From assembly GCA_949284445.1 (NCBI GenBank), contig CASDVP010000003.1, positions 62,001-126,000 of the forward strand: DNA of 64,000 bases, in the 5' to 3' direction. Below the pieces are notes generated by a model. It was not told the DNA's origin, did no database searches, and saw nothing but the letters and a program-made list of their open reading frames with translations. This DNA comes from an uncultured Bacillota bacterium (GTDB lineage Bacteria; Bacillota_I; Bacilli_A; RFN20; CAG-288). This document shows, piece by piece, positions 26,938 through 36,704 of the stretch; positions within the stretch are counted from its first letter, which is position 1; every line of letters starts with the position of its first letter. A program made the translations under genes and the position numbers.

Positions 26938-29814
26938 ATGAGAACTCTGTTTAAAAGATTAATAATATGGTCAAGCGTCTTCTTAGTTTCTGCAGGAACC
27001 GCTTTTGCTTGCTCGTTTGACTATAAAAGTTTAAGTAAAAATAATAATAGTGCTGTTAACACTAGTCAGAACAATGAATCATCTAAGAAACCTAGTGTTA
27101 AACCTCAACAAGCTTTATTGAATAGTATCATATCTTTAAAGCAAGCTGAGATTGCTGGTGCGATAAACATCACTGCTGATAATCAAGACATCAATATCGA
27201 TCTCGATGGTCAACTAGAACTTGATACATCTGCATTAGAAAACACCCGTTTTGAAGGATCAACTGATATCGATATCAACGGTGCTGATATCAATGCAAAA
27301 ATCAATTATTATGATGGCAAAATTTTCATGGATTATGAGAACTCTAAACTTTTCCTTGAAACTGATTCATTATTAGATTTTATCGAAACTATTCCTAATT
27401 ATGGATTAAATCTCACATTGCCTGAAGAATTGACCAATATCGATATCAATGGCATCATGTCTAAATTAGATACTATGGAGCCTGAAAAGACCAGTGATGG
27501 TTATCTGTTTAAGCTAGAATTGAGTGATACGATTGAATTATTATTAAAAAGTGATGATGAATATAATTTTACAGGTGCAAAGACCAATAAATTTTATTTT
27601 GAAAATACTTATATTTATCTAGACTTTGATTTAGTTCAGCATCCGAGCAACGATTTGACTTTTTCTGAGCCTAATATACTTGAATATCAAAACTTTTCAT
27701 CAGCATTCAATTTAGTTAACGCTTTGTATAACACTTTCACTAGGGCAAACAACACGATCAATCTTTCACTTGATATTTCTTACCTCAATAACCCTTATTT
27801 AAATTTTGCTGGTGATATTTCATATGATACTGACCTTTCTGCTATATCCTTTGATGGTGATATTGAAGAAGTTGAAAACAACAGAAGTCATCGTTTTAAA
27901 CTTGGTTACCAACAAGATAATTTGATAGTCAATTACAATAATTTAAAATTCAAAATTGAAAAGCAAAGCATAAGTGCGCTTTTAGGATATGTTTTAGAAA
28001 AAGTCGGTGATGATTATTTACAGAATGCTTTGAATAAATTAGATGAACTTCTTCAAAATCAAGATTTTCAGAACATCACTAATGATTTAAATCTGATAAA
28101 TAATATTATTAAGAACGTCAATTTTACTGATTCCAGCATTAACATCTCTTTGAATTTATCAGCTTTAGGAATAGAAGCTGATAACATTCTCATCGATGTT
28201 GATTTCGACAAAGAAAGTTTAAACGCGATTCAAATTCAAGGCTTAAATATAAACGGTTATGCAGCTGATATCTGTTTGTCTTTAAAGCAATATGCCCCTA
28301 TCAACTTCAATCTTGATGATTATGTATCGATCGATCCAGCTCTTTGCCTATTAGAAGCATATGAAGGATTATCAAAAGAAAACAGATTCAGATTGGAATT
28401 TTCTGGATTAATTGATGATCAAAATGAAGCCACTTCTGATATTAATATAGAAGGTGGTTTACAATTTGACATCACGAATAAATTTGGTTATGGTGAATTA
28501 GATCTCAAAGATAAAAACGATTATAACCATGATATAAAAGTCGATATGAGAAGTTTTGATGAAATATTATTCACCTATAATGATCAGATGAAAGGAAGAT
28601 TTTCCAGTGACTTCTTCACCGATCTTATAGATATGGTGAGTGAAATATTGAACAACAAAGATGACCACTTCTATGAATTATTCGGTGATCTGATGAATTC
28701 CATGTCTTCCTTGCCCTTGATGGATGCTATCGATTCTAAAGATTATGGTCAATTGCTTGAAATCGGACTGATAAATTCTTTCATTGTTTCTGAAAATAGC
28801 ATTGAATTAGAGATCAATGGTGGATTAATAGGTATCGATTCCTCTTTGAATCTCGAATTAGTCTTTGATTCTCATGCTAGTAATAGCAGTGAGATTATAA
28901 AGTCATTAAAAATTAATGATTTTGAATTTGAAGGAAACATCTATTCATTCAATATCGATTTAAAATCATTTGATGATAGTTTAGAAGATACCCGTTTAGA
29001 TCCATTTGATACTTATTTAGATTTTGATTCATTAGCAGTTTTATTAAGATTAGGTATCAACACTTCTATTTATAATCATTATCATTTCACTGGCCAAGCA
29101 AGTCTAAACGTGCTCGGTATCAACATCGAAATCCCACTCGATTTAAAGATTGTCAATGATAAAGGTGATGTTTCTATCGCTATCGAATTAGAAAACATTC
29201 CTCTGATTCCTGGTGTCAACAGTGAAGTCAACGGTTTGCATTTCAATTCAGATAGAAAAATCAGCATCTATTACACTGATGGTTATTTCTATTTACATAG
29301 ACAAGAACAAGCCTCACCCAATGTTCTATTTTGGAATAAGACTGATTATGAAATGACCGCCAAAGTCGAAACACAATATTTCTTAGATAATATCATTTAT
29401 TATTTATGTGATTTCTCTTTGGGTTTAAACGATTCAATATTGGATCAGATCGGTTCTAGTTCAAATGATAGTGCTGACGAGAGCTCGATCATTCATTATG
29501 AAAATTTGTTGACTGATTTCTCCTTCAATGATCAGGTTGAAAGACCATACTTCCATTTTGGTCTCAACATGGTTGAACTGACAAAGATGGACATGTTCAG
29601 TGATTTAGATTTAAATGTTTACATCGATTCTCAAGAAAAGACTTTAAGTGGTATCAGTCTCAATTTGAATTTAAATGTCTTAGTCAATATCGCTATCAGC
29701 GCTAACTTGGATATCGTCGACTTAGGCACCGAATTCGCTTTAGATGCTTTAACAAGTTTTGTCGATGAACACATCAACGACGAAATCAATACAACTATTT
29801 CAACCTTTCACTAA
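26938..29814 (+). CDS. Large exported beta-rich protein, unknown function
   Basis: A 958-residue protein with a signal peptide ending AGTAFAC; Cys25 could be lipidated, though the lipobox (AFAC) is poor. A Ser/Asn linker leads to a long chain of amphipathic beta segments in which motifs such as INITADNQDINIDLDGQLEL or NLSLDISYLNNPYLNFAGDIS recur, separated by stretches of similar length. The repeating layout (short strand, DGK or DNQ turn, then a long 'L-D-x-[hydrophobic]' strand) suggests four or more tandem LolA/LppX-like lipid-binding folds, but I could not match one with certainty. Very Asp/Asn-rich and almost Cys-free. Paired with the gene at 26051. A role in lipid or polymer handling at the cell surface would be a guess. 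Confidence 0.65.
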   Translation: MRTLFKRLIIWSSVFLVSAGTAFACSFDYKSLSKNNNSAVNTSQNNESSKKPSVKPQQALLNSIISLKQAEIAGAINITADNQDINIDLDGQLELDTSALENTRFEGSTDIDINGADINAKINYYDGKIFMDYENSKLFLETDSLLDFIETIPNYGLNLTLPEELTNIDINGIMSKLDTMEPEKTSDGYLFKLELSDTIELLLKSDDEYNFTGAKTNKFYFENTYIYLDFDLVQHPSNDLTFSEPNILEYQNFSSAFNLVNALYNTFTRANNTINLSLDISYLNNPYLNFAGDISYDTDLSAISFDGDIEEVENNRSHRFKLGYQQDNLIVNYNNLKFKIEKQSISALLGYVLEKVGDDYLQNALNKLDELLQNQDFQNITNDLNLINNIIKNVNFTDSSINISLNLSALGIEADNILIDVDFDKESLNAIQIQGLNINGYAADICLSLKQYAPINFNLDDYVSIDPALCLLEAYEGLSKENRFRLEFSGLIDDQNEATSDINIEGGLQFDITNKFGYGELDLKDKNDYNHDIKVDMRSFDEILFTYNDQMKGRFSSDFFTDLIDMVSEILNNKDDHFYELFGDLMNSMSSLPLMDAIDSKDYGQLLEIGLINSFIVSENSIELEINGGLIGIDSSLNLELVFDSHASNSSEIIKSLKINDFEFEGNIYSFNIDLKSFDDSLEDTRLDPFDTYLDFDSLAVLLRLGINTSIYNHYHFTGQASLNVLGINIEIPLDLKIVNDKGDVSIAIELENIPLIPGVNSEVNGLHFNSDRKISIYYTDGYFYLHRQEQASPNVLFWNKTDYEMTAKVETQYFLDNIIYYLCDFSLGLNDSILDQIGSSSNDSADESSIIHYENLLTDFSFNDQVERPYFHFGLNMVELTKMDMFSDLDLNVYIDSQEKTLSGISLNLNLNVLVNIAISANLDIVDLGTEFALDALTSFVDEHINDEINTTISTFH

Positions 29815-29839
29815 AAACTGATTAATTGACTAACATTTC

Positions 29840-29868
29840 TAGACAAGTAAAGCTTCTTGAATTATACT
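29840..29868 (+). promoter_or_regulatory. Promoter of the PHP phosphoesterase gene
   Basis: TAGACA (29840-29845), 17-base spacer, TATACT (29863-29868). It lies downstream of the TTG at 29857, which rules out that codon as the start and supports the ATG at 29902. Confidence 0.6.
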
Positions 29869-29901
29869 TCTCATAAGAAATCAAAGAAGAAGATAGAACA
29901 G

Positions 29902-30708
29902 ATGTTATTAGCAAATTATCACACTCACACCAAACGTTGTGGACACGCTACCGGCGAAGATGAAGATTATGTTTTAGAAGCCATCGGCAATGGCTTTCAA
30001 TATTTAGGGTTTTCTGACCATGCTATGTTACCAGGATATAGTGAGCCTTACAAGAGAGGAGACTATACCCTCTTTTCTGATTATGTTGATTCGATCAATA
30101 AGTTAAGAAACAAATATGAGGACAGAATCACTATCTATTTAGGATTTGAAGCTGAATCCTATCCCAGTTATTTTCCATTTTATAAAGAACTATTAACTAA
30201 CGGTGTTCTCGATTACATGATTTTAGGCAATCACTCAGCGATGAGTGAAGACCATAAAGTATACGCCCACTTTTCTAACATCACCAATCCATCACAGCTG
30301 TATCTTTATAAAGATTTAGCTATCAAAGCTATCTCCACGGGAATGTTCTCCATCTTTGCACACCCAGATTATTTCATGTCATCGATCGCCAACTTTGATA
30401 GTGATTGTAAAAAGGTTTCTAAAGCTATCATCGAAGCTTGCATTGCTTATGATGTACCTCTAGAAGTGAATGTAGCTGGAATAAGACATGGTGAAAGACA
30501 GATCGGAAATAACCGAAGATTCCTTTATCCAACTGATGAATTCTTTAAACTAGTGAGCAAATATAAAGCTAAATGTATCATCGGAATGGATGCACACGCA
30601 CCTGATCAATTGATGAATGAAAGCGCCGTTTATACTGCAGTAAAGTTTTGCAAAAAGTACGATTTAAATGTGATCGATGTCCTGGATAAAATTAAAGTAA
30701 GACGTTAA
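29902..30708 (+). CDS. PHP-domain phosphoesterase, histidinol-phosphatase-like
   Basis: A 268-residue PHP protein from the ATG at 29902. Metal-binding motifs are in place: YHTHTKRCGHA near the N-terminus, GFSDHAM, the Glu of LGFEAES, GNHS, FAHPDYF, and a late GMDAHAPDQL. The layout is that of HisK/HisJ histidinol phosphatases (reaction: L-histidinol phosphate to histidinol), but there is no his gene nearby, and PHP enzymes with other small phosphate substrates look alike, so I give no symbol. A longer frame from TTG 29857 is excluded by the promoter position. Stand-alone gene, cytoplasmic. Confidence 0.82.
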   Translation: MLLANYHTHTKRCGHATGEDEDYVLEAIGNGFQYLGFSDHAMLPGYSEPYKRGDYTLFSDYVDSINKLRNKYEDRITIYLGFEAESYPSYFPFYKELLTNGVLDYMILGNHSAMSEDHKVYAHFSNITNPSQLYLYKDLAIKAISTGMFSIFAHPDYFMSSIANFDSDCKKVSKAIIEACIAYDVPLEVNVAGIRHGERQIGNNRRFLYPTDEFFKLVSKYKAKCIIGMDAHAPDQLMNESAVYTAVKFCKKYDLNVIDVLDKIKVRR

Positions 30709-30757
30709 TAAACCATTGTAAAAATACTGCTTGTTCTCAAATATTCAAAAAACACAA

Positions 30758-30784
30758 ATGCAATCTAAATACTTGTATTGCAAT
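30758..30784. promoter_or_regulatory. Possible operator before the fucosidase gene
   Basis: TGCAAT (30759-30764) and ATTGCA (30777-30782) form an inverted repeat with a 12-base gap, upstream of a TATAAT at 30807-30812 and the ATG at 30843. No AAGCGCTT core is present here, so any control would differ from the GH3 loci. Confidence 0.3.
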
Positions 30785-30842
30785 GTCTTTAATAGTGTTT
30801 CAAACATATAATTGATATAGAAAAACTGAAAGGAATTTATGT

Positions 30843-33803
30843 ATGTTAACAAAAGCAAATAACAGAGTTAAAATGTCGATCTGTTTAGCCTTTTCTCTTT
30901 TTTTCATCACTTCTTGCACTTCAACTAGTTCAATAAAATATAATTCATCAAAAGGCGATGATACACCGATTTCTTCGACCACTACCAAACCAGATTCCTC
31001 TAAAGACAACCTTTCATCTGCGAGCAAAGATAATAATAGTTCTTCAACAAGCTCAAGTGGTGGTAGTGAAGATGATAAACCATTTGAACGTGGTGAAAGC
31101 GGACCAGTATTAACTGGAAAGCCATATGCTTTAAATGATATTCCTAATGCACCCGAGGCATATGGACCTGTGCCGTCAAATTCACAAATGAAATATTATG
31201 ACGAAGGTCTTTCAATGTTCATCCACTTTGGAATTAACACTTTTACCGATGCCGAATGGGGTGATGGAACTGAAGATCCTAATGATTTTCAACCCACTGA
31301 TCTCAACACTGACCAATGGGTGAGCGTTGCTAAAGAAAATGGTTTTAAGCGTATTTTATTCACGGCAAAACATCATGATGGCTTTGTCAATTATCCGACA
31401 GCTTATACTGATCATTCAGTCGCTAGTTCTTCATGGTTAGACGGAAAAGGTGATGTCCTCAGATCCTTTATCGATTCATGTGAAAAATATGATGTCGGTG
31501 CAGGTATTTATCTATCTCCATGGGATAGAAATATGCCGTGTTATAGCACTGATATCGCTCCTGATTATAATGATGTCTATGTCAACATGATCAAAGAGAT
31601 CTTCGATAACTATGGTAATGAAGAACTGGATAACATCGTTGAATTCTGGCTTGATGGAGCTTGTGGTGAGCCAGAAACACGTCCCACTTATGATTATGCT
31701 AAATGGTGGGAAACCATGTATGAATATAACGAAGATATCGTCATCAAATCCGAGTACGGCTCTACTGTTCATTGGATAGGTGATAAAGAATGTAATCTCG
31801 GGTGGGGTGGAGACCAAAATTGGCAGACATATAATAAAGAATATCTGTGGGGCGGATTCCCAGATAAATATAATAAAACGAACGATTTCAATAAATATTT
31901 AAATAATGGTGTTCCTTATATCGAAGGTAAAACTGGTAAAGAAAACGCTAATATATGGTCCGTTTCAGAAGCTGACATTTCAATAAGAACAACTGGAAGT
32001 GGAGAAACTGGTGCTTGGTTTTGGAGCCCGACAGATAAAACGAGATCTGTCGAAAATCTGATCGATATCTATTTTAATTCTGTAGGTAGAGGTGGTGTCT
32101 TTTTACTCAACGTTCCACCGACAACAGCTGGTCAATTCGAACAATGTGATATCGATGCTCTAGAAGAATTTCATGAGATTTTAACAAACACATTCACAAA
32201 TGATAAAGCTTTAAACGCTGAAGTCTTATCATCCAGTACTAGAGACGAAAGTGGTAATTTTGATGCATCAAACTTAACCGATACCGATTATGACACTTAT
32301 TGGGCCTTACCAGATGATGAATTATCTGGAACAGTCACTATCAATTTTGATCAACCAACTAATATGGACGTTGTCGAACTTCAAGAATATATTCCATTAG
32401 GTCAACGAATTCATAACTATAAAGTTGAAGTTCAGATCGGTGATACATGGATGGACTATGGTAGTGGAACAACAATCGGTTATAAACGTTTAGTCAAAGG
32501 CAAACCAGTCACTGCAAATGCTGTCAAAGTGACAGTAGACGGCTATGCGACACCAATTTTAAATCACATAGGTGTCTATAAAGCTGATAAAAGAATTGAA
32601 GAGGAAGTAGAGTTCACTTCTCCTGGCACTATTGAAGCTAATAAATTTTCTAAGCAATCTGGTAGTATAAAAGAACAAACTAAAGGTGGTGTAGCTAATA
32701 TCGGAAGCATCAAGAATGGTAATGCTGTCAAATATTCAGACATCCTTTTCAATGCTACACCAGATACTATTTCTTTTAATTACGCTGGAGCTGGTAATCC
32801 GACAGGTGCTGATACTAAAGTCACAGTCAGACTGGATGAAAAAGATGGTCCTGTAATACTCACTGCAGATTTAGCGTCCACCGGAAGCTATTATAATTTC
32901 ACAACTTCACCTAGCTATAATATCGATTATGACGAAGAAATCACTGGGTATCATGATTTATGGCTATCATTTGAAGGAAAGGCTGGATCAGGTCAAAATG
33001 CCGGCATCAATTTAGCATCATTTTCTCTTGAAACAATCAATACCATCAATTTTGAGCAAGATGAATTGTTCATTGATAAAACCGAAAACAAAGCTTTGCT
33101 CAAAGTAAAACGTACTAACCCAAGCGGTCAATCCACCATTAAAGTTCAAAGCATCGATCAGAGTGGAAAAGGTGGTGTTAATTATCAAAAATTAGATTCT
33201 GAGATCACATTTAATGATGGTGAGACTGAAAAGACGATCGAAATCCCACTGCTAAATGGTGATATAGAGACTGCTTATTATGATTTTAAAGTTCAAATAT
33301 CTGATGCTGAAAACGCCTATATCGGAGCAAAAGATGAGATCACCATCAATGTCATAGATGAAGCAAAAGCACAGAACTATCATATCGGTACAGAGGTGAC
33401 AATGAGTATAAATGATATCAAAGTCACTGGAAAACAAGAAACTGCTGAGAACAAAACATCCACAACCTTTAATATCACTGGCGCTGATGAAAAAGGTGGT
33501 GGAAAAACCGGAACTATCAAAAACGGAACTGATGATGGCTTTAAAGCTAATGGTAAAAAGCAGATCGTCCATCTATTCATCAAGAATAAAGGCGACGAAG
33601 AAGTTAATATTCGCTATTACCTAAACACCTCTAAAGTCACTGATGATTTAAATGGTGTCACACTCACAATTCCAGGAAAATCAACTGTTGATGCTTATTT
33701 CTCATTTACATTTGAAGAGAACAATGATGTGTTTGGCGGTATCTTATTATGCACCAATATTCCAGATACTGAATTAGTGTTCACCGGATACATATTCGAA
33801 TGA
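30843..33803 (+). CDS. GH29 alpha-L-fucosidase lipoprotein, multidomain
   Basis: A 986-residue lipoprotein: signal peptide with ITSC lipobox (Cys25), a Ser/Asp/Lys linker to ~85, then a GH29 catalytic domain (~100-450) with FIHFGINTF, TAKHHDGF and the nucleophile Asp271 in FWLDGACGE. Next come an F5/8-type C (CBM32-like) domain (~455-580), a CBM6-like domain (~590-730), a Calx-beta domain (~733-838), and a C-terminal beta module (~845-986) shared with the lipoproteins at 45900 and 56198. GH29 enzymes release alpha-L-fucose from glycans such as mucin or milk oligosaccharides. Anchored outside the cell. No fucose transport or catabolic genes adjoin it. The GH29 call is secure; linkage preference is not readable. 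Confidence 0.92.
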   Translation: MLTKANNRVKMSICLAFSLFFITSCTSTSSIKYNSSKGDDTPISSTTTKPDSSKDNLSSASKDNNSSSTSSSGGSEDDKPFERGESGPVLTGKPYALNDIPNAPEAYGPVPSNSQMKYYDEGLSMFIHFGINTFTDAEWGDGTEDPNDFQPTDLNTDQWVSVAKENGFKRILFTAKHHDGFVNYPTAYTDHSVASSSWLDGKGDVLRSFIDSCEKYDVGAGIYLSPWDRNMPCYSTDIAPDYNDVYVNMIKEIFDNYGNEELDNIVEFWLDGACGEPETRPTYDYAKWWETMYEYNEDIVIKSEYGSTVHWIGDKECNLGWGGDQNWQTYNKEYLWGGFPDKYNKTNDFNKYLNNGVPYIEGKTGKENANIWSVSEADISIRTTGSGETGAWFWSPTDKTRSVENLIDIYFNSVGRGGVFLLNVPPTTAGQFEQCDIDALEEFHEILTNTFTNDKALNAEVLSSSTRDESGNFDASNLTDTDYDTYWALPDDELSGTVTINFDQPTNMDVVELQEYIPLGQRIHNYKVEVQIGDTWMDYGSGTTIGYKRLVKGKPVTANAVKVTVDGYATPILNHIGVYKADKRIEEEVEFTSPGTIEANKFSKQSGSIKEQTKGGVANIGSIKNGNAVKYSDILFNATPDTISFNYAGAGNPTGADTKVTVRLDEKDGPVILTADLASTGSYYNFTTSPSYNIDYDEEITGYHDLWLSFEGKAGSGQNAGINLASFSLETINTINFEQDELFIDKTENKALLKVKRTNPSGQSTIKVQSIDQSGKGGVNYQKLDSEITFNDGETEKTIEIPLLNGDIETAYYDFKVQISDAENAYIGAKDEITINVIDEAKAQNYHIGTEVTMSINDIKVTGKQETAENKTSTTFNITGADEKGGGKTGTIKNGTDDGFKANGKKQIVHLFIKNKGDEEVNIRYYLNTSKVTDDLNGVTLTIPGKSTVDAYFSFTFEENNDVFGGILLCTNIPDTELVFTGYIFE

Positions 33804-33849
33804 GAAATGACTAAAACTTATTCAATTTTCATAAAAAATCTAATTTCTA

Positions 33850-33855
33850 TATAAT
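33850..33855 (+). promoter_or_regulatory. -10 box of the helicase gene
   Basis: TATAAT ending 6 bases before the ATG at 33862, with TTTTCA at 33826-33831 as an 18-base-spaced weak -35. The expected +1 coincides with the start codon; there is no Shine-Dalgarno sequence. Confidence 0.55.
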
Positions 33856-33861
33856 ATAACC

Positions 33862-36516
33862 ATGTTGACATCATCATTTGATAACATTCAGTTTAAAGGT
33901 ACCTTTCGTAACTATCAAAAGAAGATTTTAGATGCGTGTGAAAAATATCTCGCTGATAAAAAATTAAACATCGTCGCTGCTCCGGGTTCTGGTAAAACTA
34001 TTTTAGGATTAGAAATCATTCGAAAATTGCATAATAAGACTTTGATCTTGTCACCTACAACTACCATCAAACACCAATGGGGTGAGAGATTAAAAGATCT
34101 ATTTTTGCCTGAAGATGCCTCTTTAAGCGATTATCTCTCTTATGATTTACATGAGATAAAACTCATCAATTCAATAACTTACCAGGCTCTTTATTCGATG
34201 ATGAAAAAAGTGAAAGTCGAAGATGAAGAAGTGGATTTATCTTCACTTGATATTTTACAAATCATCAAAGATTTCGATATTAAAACTATCTGTTTAGATG
34301 AAGCCCATCACTTGAAAAACGAATGGCAAAAAGCCTTGACAGCTTTCTTGAAAAGTTTAGATAAAGATATCACTATCATCTCTTTGACAGCCACACCACC
34401 TTATGATGCTTCTCCTGAAGAATGGAAGAGATATCAAGAAACTTGTGGTGATATCGACGCTGAAATCTTTGTTCCTGAATTAGTTAAAGAAAAAACTCTC
34501 TGCCCACATCAAGACTATATTTACTTTAACTATGCGACTTTAGAAGAACAGAAAGTCTTTCAAAACTATCGTTTTAACGCCTTAGCAGCTATATCTGAAA
34601 TCAATGATTTAACTTGTTTCAAAGAACTGAATGACAGGATTAATAATCTATATAAAGAAAGAAAAGAAATCGTCTTTGCTAAATCACAATCCTTCTATTA
34701 TTTAGAATTATATCTACAAAAATACTTTTCAAAATATAACCATCATTTGCTGAGACTCTTATCATGTGGAAATAAAAAGAAACTGAATTTGCAAATCATT
34801 GAGGAGATCTATACATTTCTCTTAAAGTCTGATCTTCTATTTGATCAGACAGAAAAGAATCATTTGGATAAAATATTAAGAAAACATAGTTTGATTAATA
34901 ATTACGGGATCAGTCTTAATCTAAATGAATCACTTAAACGAAAACTCATCTCTTCGTGTGGAAAGCTAAAAAGCATAAGCGACATCGCTTTAAGTGAGTC
35001 TGAAAATCTGAAAGATGATTTGAGAATGTTGATTTTAACTGACTTCATCAAAAAAGAAGAATGCGATAAGTTAGGTACTCAACAAGAATTTAATTCTTTA
35101 TCAATAGTTTCAATATTTGAAACGCTCAGAAGAAAAGGCTTCAAAAAACTAGGATGTGTCTCAGGAAGTCTGATCATATTACCTATCTCGATAAAAAATG
35201 AATTAAATAATAAAAACATTTCTTACTCTTTTAAAGAGATTGAAAATACATCATATTGCTATTGTTCTTTCAATAGTCAAAACAAAGAAAAGGTTGATAT
35301 CGTCAATGACTTATTTAAAGAAGGAAAGATAGATATACTGATAGGCACGGCTTCCTTATTAGGTGAAGGTTTTGATTCACCTTGTATCAATTCCTTGATT
35401 TTAGCTTCTTATGTCGGCTCTTTTGTTCTTTCTAATCAGATGAGAGGACGCGCGATAAGAATAGATCCGAATAATCCGAATAAGACTGCTAATATTTTTC
35501 ATCTGGTGACTATCGAACCGGATTATATTTTTAAAGACAAAAAGATAGCCCAGTTAGGATCTTATCTTCAACAAGATCGCTCAACTTTCATATCCGAAGA
35601 TTATGAGACATTGAAAAGAAGATTCAGAAGTTTTATCGGACCGAATTATACAAATGGCAAATTAGAAACTGGTATTAAACGTATCACTTTGTTAAAAGGT
35701 CCGTTTGATAAAAAACGGTTTGAAACCATCAACGAAGGGATGCTAAAACTAGCTGCTAATAGGCAAGAATTATTTTCTGTTTGGCAAAATGCCTTGTGCG
35801 ATTATACTGGCAAGACTTATCTCGAAACTCTTTTCGAAAGAAAAGCTAAAGTTCCCACATTCTCTTTCATCAATATGGTCTCTATCATGACCTTCTATTT
35901 TGTCGCAATCATCTTCAACATCATTTATTTCACTTTTATCAGGACTTTCTTGCAGACCACTGAATTCACAATCTTAGCCATCATAGTCTTGGCTTTATCA
36001 GTGGTTTTGATTTATTTAGCGAGCAGAGCAGTCTATTTCATGATGTTACACATCAATCCTAATAAATCATTCAAACTGATAGCAAATGCCCTTTATCTAG
36101 CTTTGCAAGACATTCATAAACTCTCTTTAGATACCGAAATTGAGATCAGTGAAGATGCAAGTAAGAGGGTCTTTGAAGTGAAGCTGATCAATGCTTCTTT
36201 TCACGAACAAAACATCTTTATAACGGCTTTAAACGAGTTATTTTCACCTATTGAAAATCCTAAATATCTCTTAGTCAAAAAGAATTTCATCAATTTATAC
36301 GATTATAAATACACTTTTTCTTGTCCGGAAATCTTTGATTCTTCAAATCATCAAAGCCAAGAAGCTCTTTTGAACAGATTGAACAAAATCATGCCTGGCT
36401 ATTCATTGGTTTACACAAGATATGAAATCGGTTATAAAACGCTTCTCAAAGCTAGAAAATCATCCTTCGTCAATAAAAATGGAAAGCTGCTTTCATCAGA
36501 GATCAGTTTTAAATAA
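33862..36516 (+). CDS. SF2 DEAH-box helicase with transmembrane hairpin
   Basis: An 884-residue superfamily 2 helicase. Motif I APGSGKT is at 40-46, DEAH at 146-149, SAT-like motif III as SLTATPP, and the second RecA domain has GTASLLGEGFDSP and QMRGRAIR (motif VI). About residues 666-729 then form two hydrophobic helices separated by a short polar turn, followed by a ~155-residue cytoplasmic-looking tail. The enzyme would therefore sit on the inner membrane face, unusual for a helicase. The RecA cores resemble those of restriction-type and Rad25-like translocases, but no nuclease or methylase motif or neighbour is present. Transcript seems leaderless. Function unknown; a nucleic-acid surveillance or uptake role would be speculation. 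Confidence 0.82.
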   Translation: MLTSSFDNIQFKGTFRNYQKKILDACEKYLADKKLNIVAAPGSGKTILGLEIIRKLHNKTLILSPTTTIKHQWGERLKDLFLPEDASLSDYLSYDLHEIKLINSITYQALYSMMKKVKVEDEEVDLSSLDILQIIKDFDIKTICLDEAHHLKNEWQKALTAFLKSLDKDITIISLTATPPYDASPEEWKRYQETCGDIDAEIFVPELVKEKTLCPHQDYIYFNYATLEEQKVFQNYRFNALAAISEINDLTCFKELNDRINNLYKERKEIVFAKSQSFYYLELYLQKYFSKYNHHLLRLLSCGNKKKLNLQIIEEIYTFLLKSDLLFDQTEKNHLDKILRKHSLINNYGISLNLNESLKRKLISSCGKLKSISDIALSESENLKDDLRMLILTDFIKKEECDKLGTQQEFNSLSIVSIFETLRRKGFKKLGCVSGSLIILPISIKNELNNKNISYSFKEIENTSYCYCSFNSQNKEKVDIVNDLFKEGKIDILIGTASLLGEGFDSPCINSLILASYVGSFVLSNQMRGRAIRIDPNNPNKTANIFHLVTIEPDYIFKDKKIAQLGSYLQQDRSTFISEDYETLKRRFRSFIGPNYTNGKLETGIKRITLLKGPFDKKRFETINEGMLKLAANRQELFSVWQNALCDYTGKTYLETLFERKAKVPTFSFINMVSIMTFYFVAIIFNIIYFTFIRTFLQTTEFTILAIIVLALSVVLIYLASRAVYFMMLHINPNKSFKLIANALYLALQDIHKLSLDTEIEISEDASKRVFEVKLINASFHEQNIFITALNELFSPIENPKYLLVKKNFINLYDYKYTFSCPEIFDSSNHQSQEALLNRLNKIMPGYSLVYTRYEIGYKTLLKARKSSFVNKNGKLLSSEISFK

Positions 36517-36519
36517 AGC

Positions 36520-36535
36520 GAGATAATTTTATCTC
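36520..36535 (+). terminator. Possible terminator after the helicase gene
   Basis: Short hairpin GAGATA/TATCTC immediately after the stop codon with a tight loop, but the following tract is only weakly T-rich. The rest of the 215-base gap carries the cre-like site and -10 box of the hydrogenase operon. Confidence 0.35.
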
Positions 36536-36660
36536 TTGATAAGGTTTTAAAAATCATCGATCAGATATTCTTTTTAACATCAGAAGCTATTCGTATTGAT
36601 TTTAAGTTTCAAAAATCAATCAAACAATTTGTTAACTATATTTAACATTGCATTTTTATA

Positions 36661-36674
36661 AGTAAGCGCTTTTC
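36661..36674 (+). promoter_or_regulatory. cre-like palindrome before the hydrogenase operon
   Basis: AGTAAGCGCTTTTC, 11 of 14 positions of the TGWAANCGNTNWCA consensus and the same AAGCGCTT core as the three other sites. Its centre is about 50 bases upstream of the start expected from the TATAAT at 36705-36710, a spacing also seen at 45812. Confidence 0.5.
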
Positions 36675-36704
36675 TTTTGAACATTAAACTATTAAACTAA
36701 TTAC

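Noticed and set aside
29857-29901. TTG at 29857 as start of the PHP gene
   Set aside because: It is upstream of the promoter's -10 box; the family's HTH motif begins right after Met at 29902.
33252-33583. Antisense frames in the fucosidase C-terminal region
   Set aside because: Shadows of the sense frame, which encodes Calx-beta and the shared C-terminal module.
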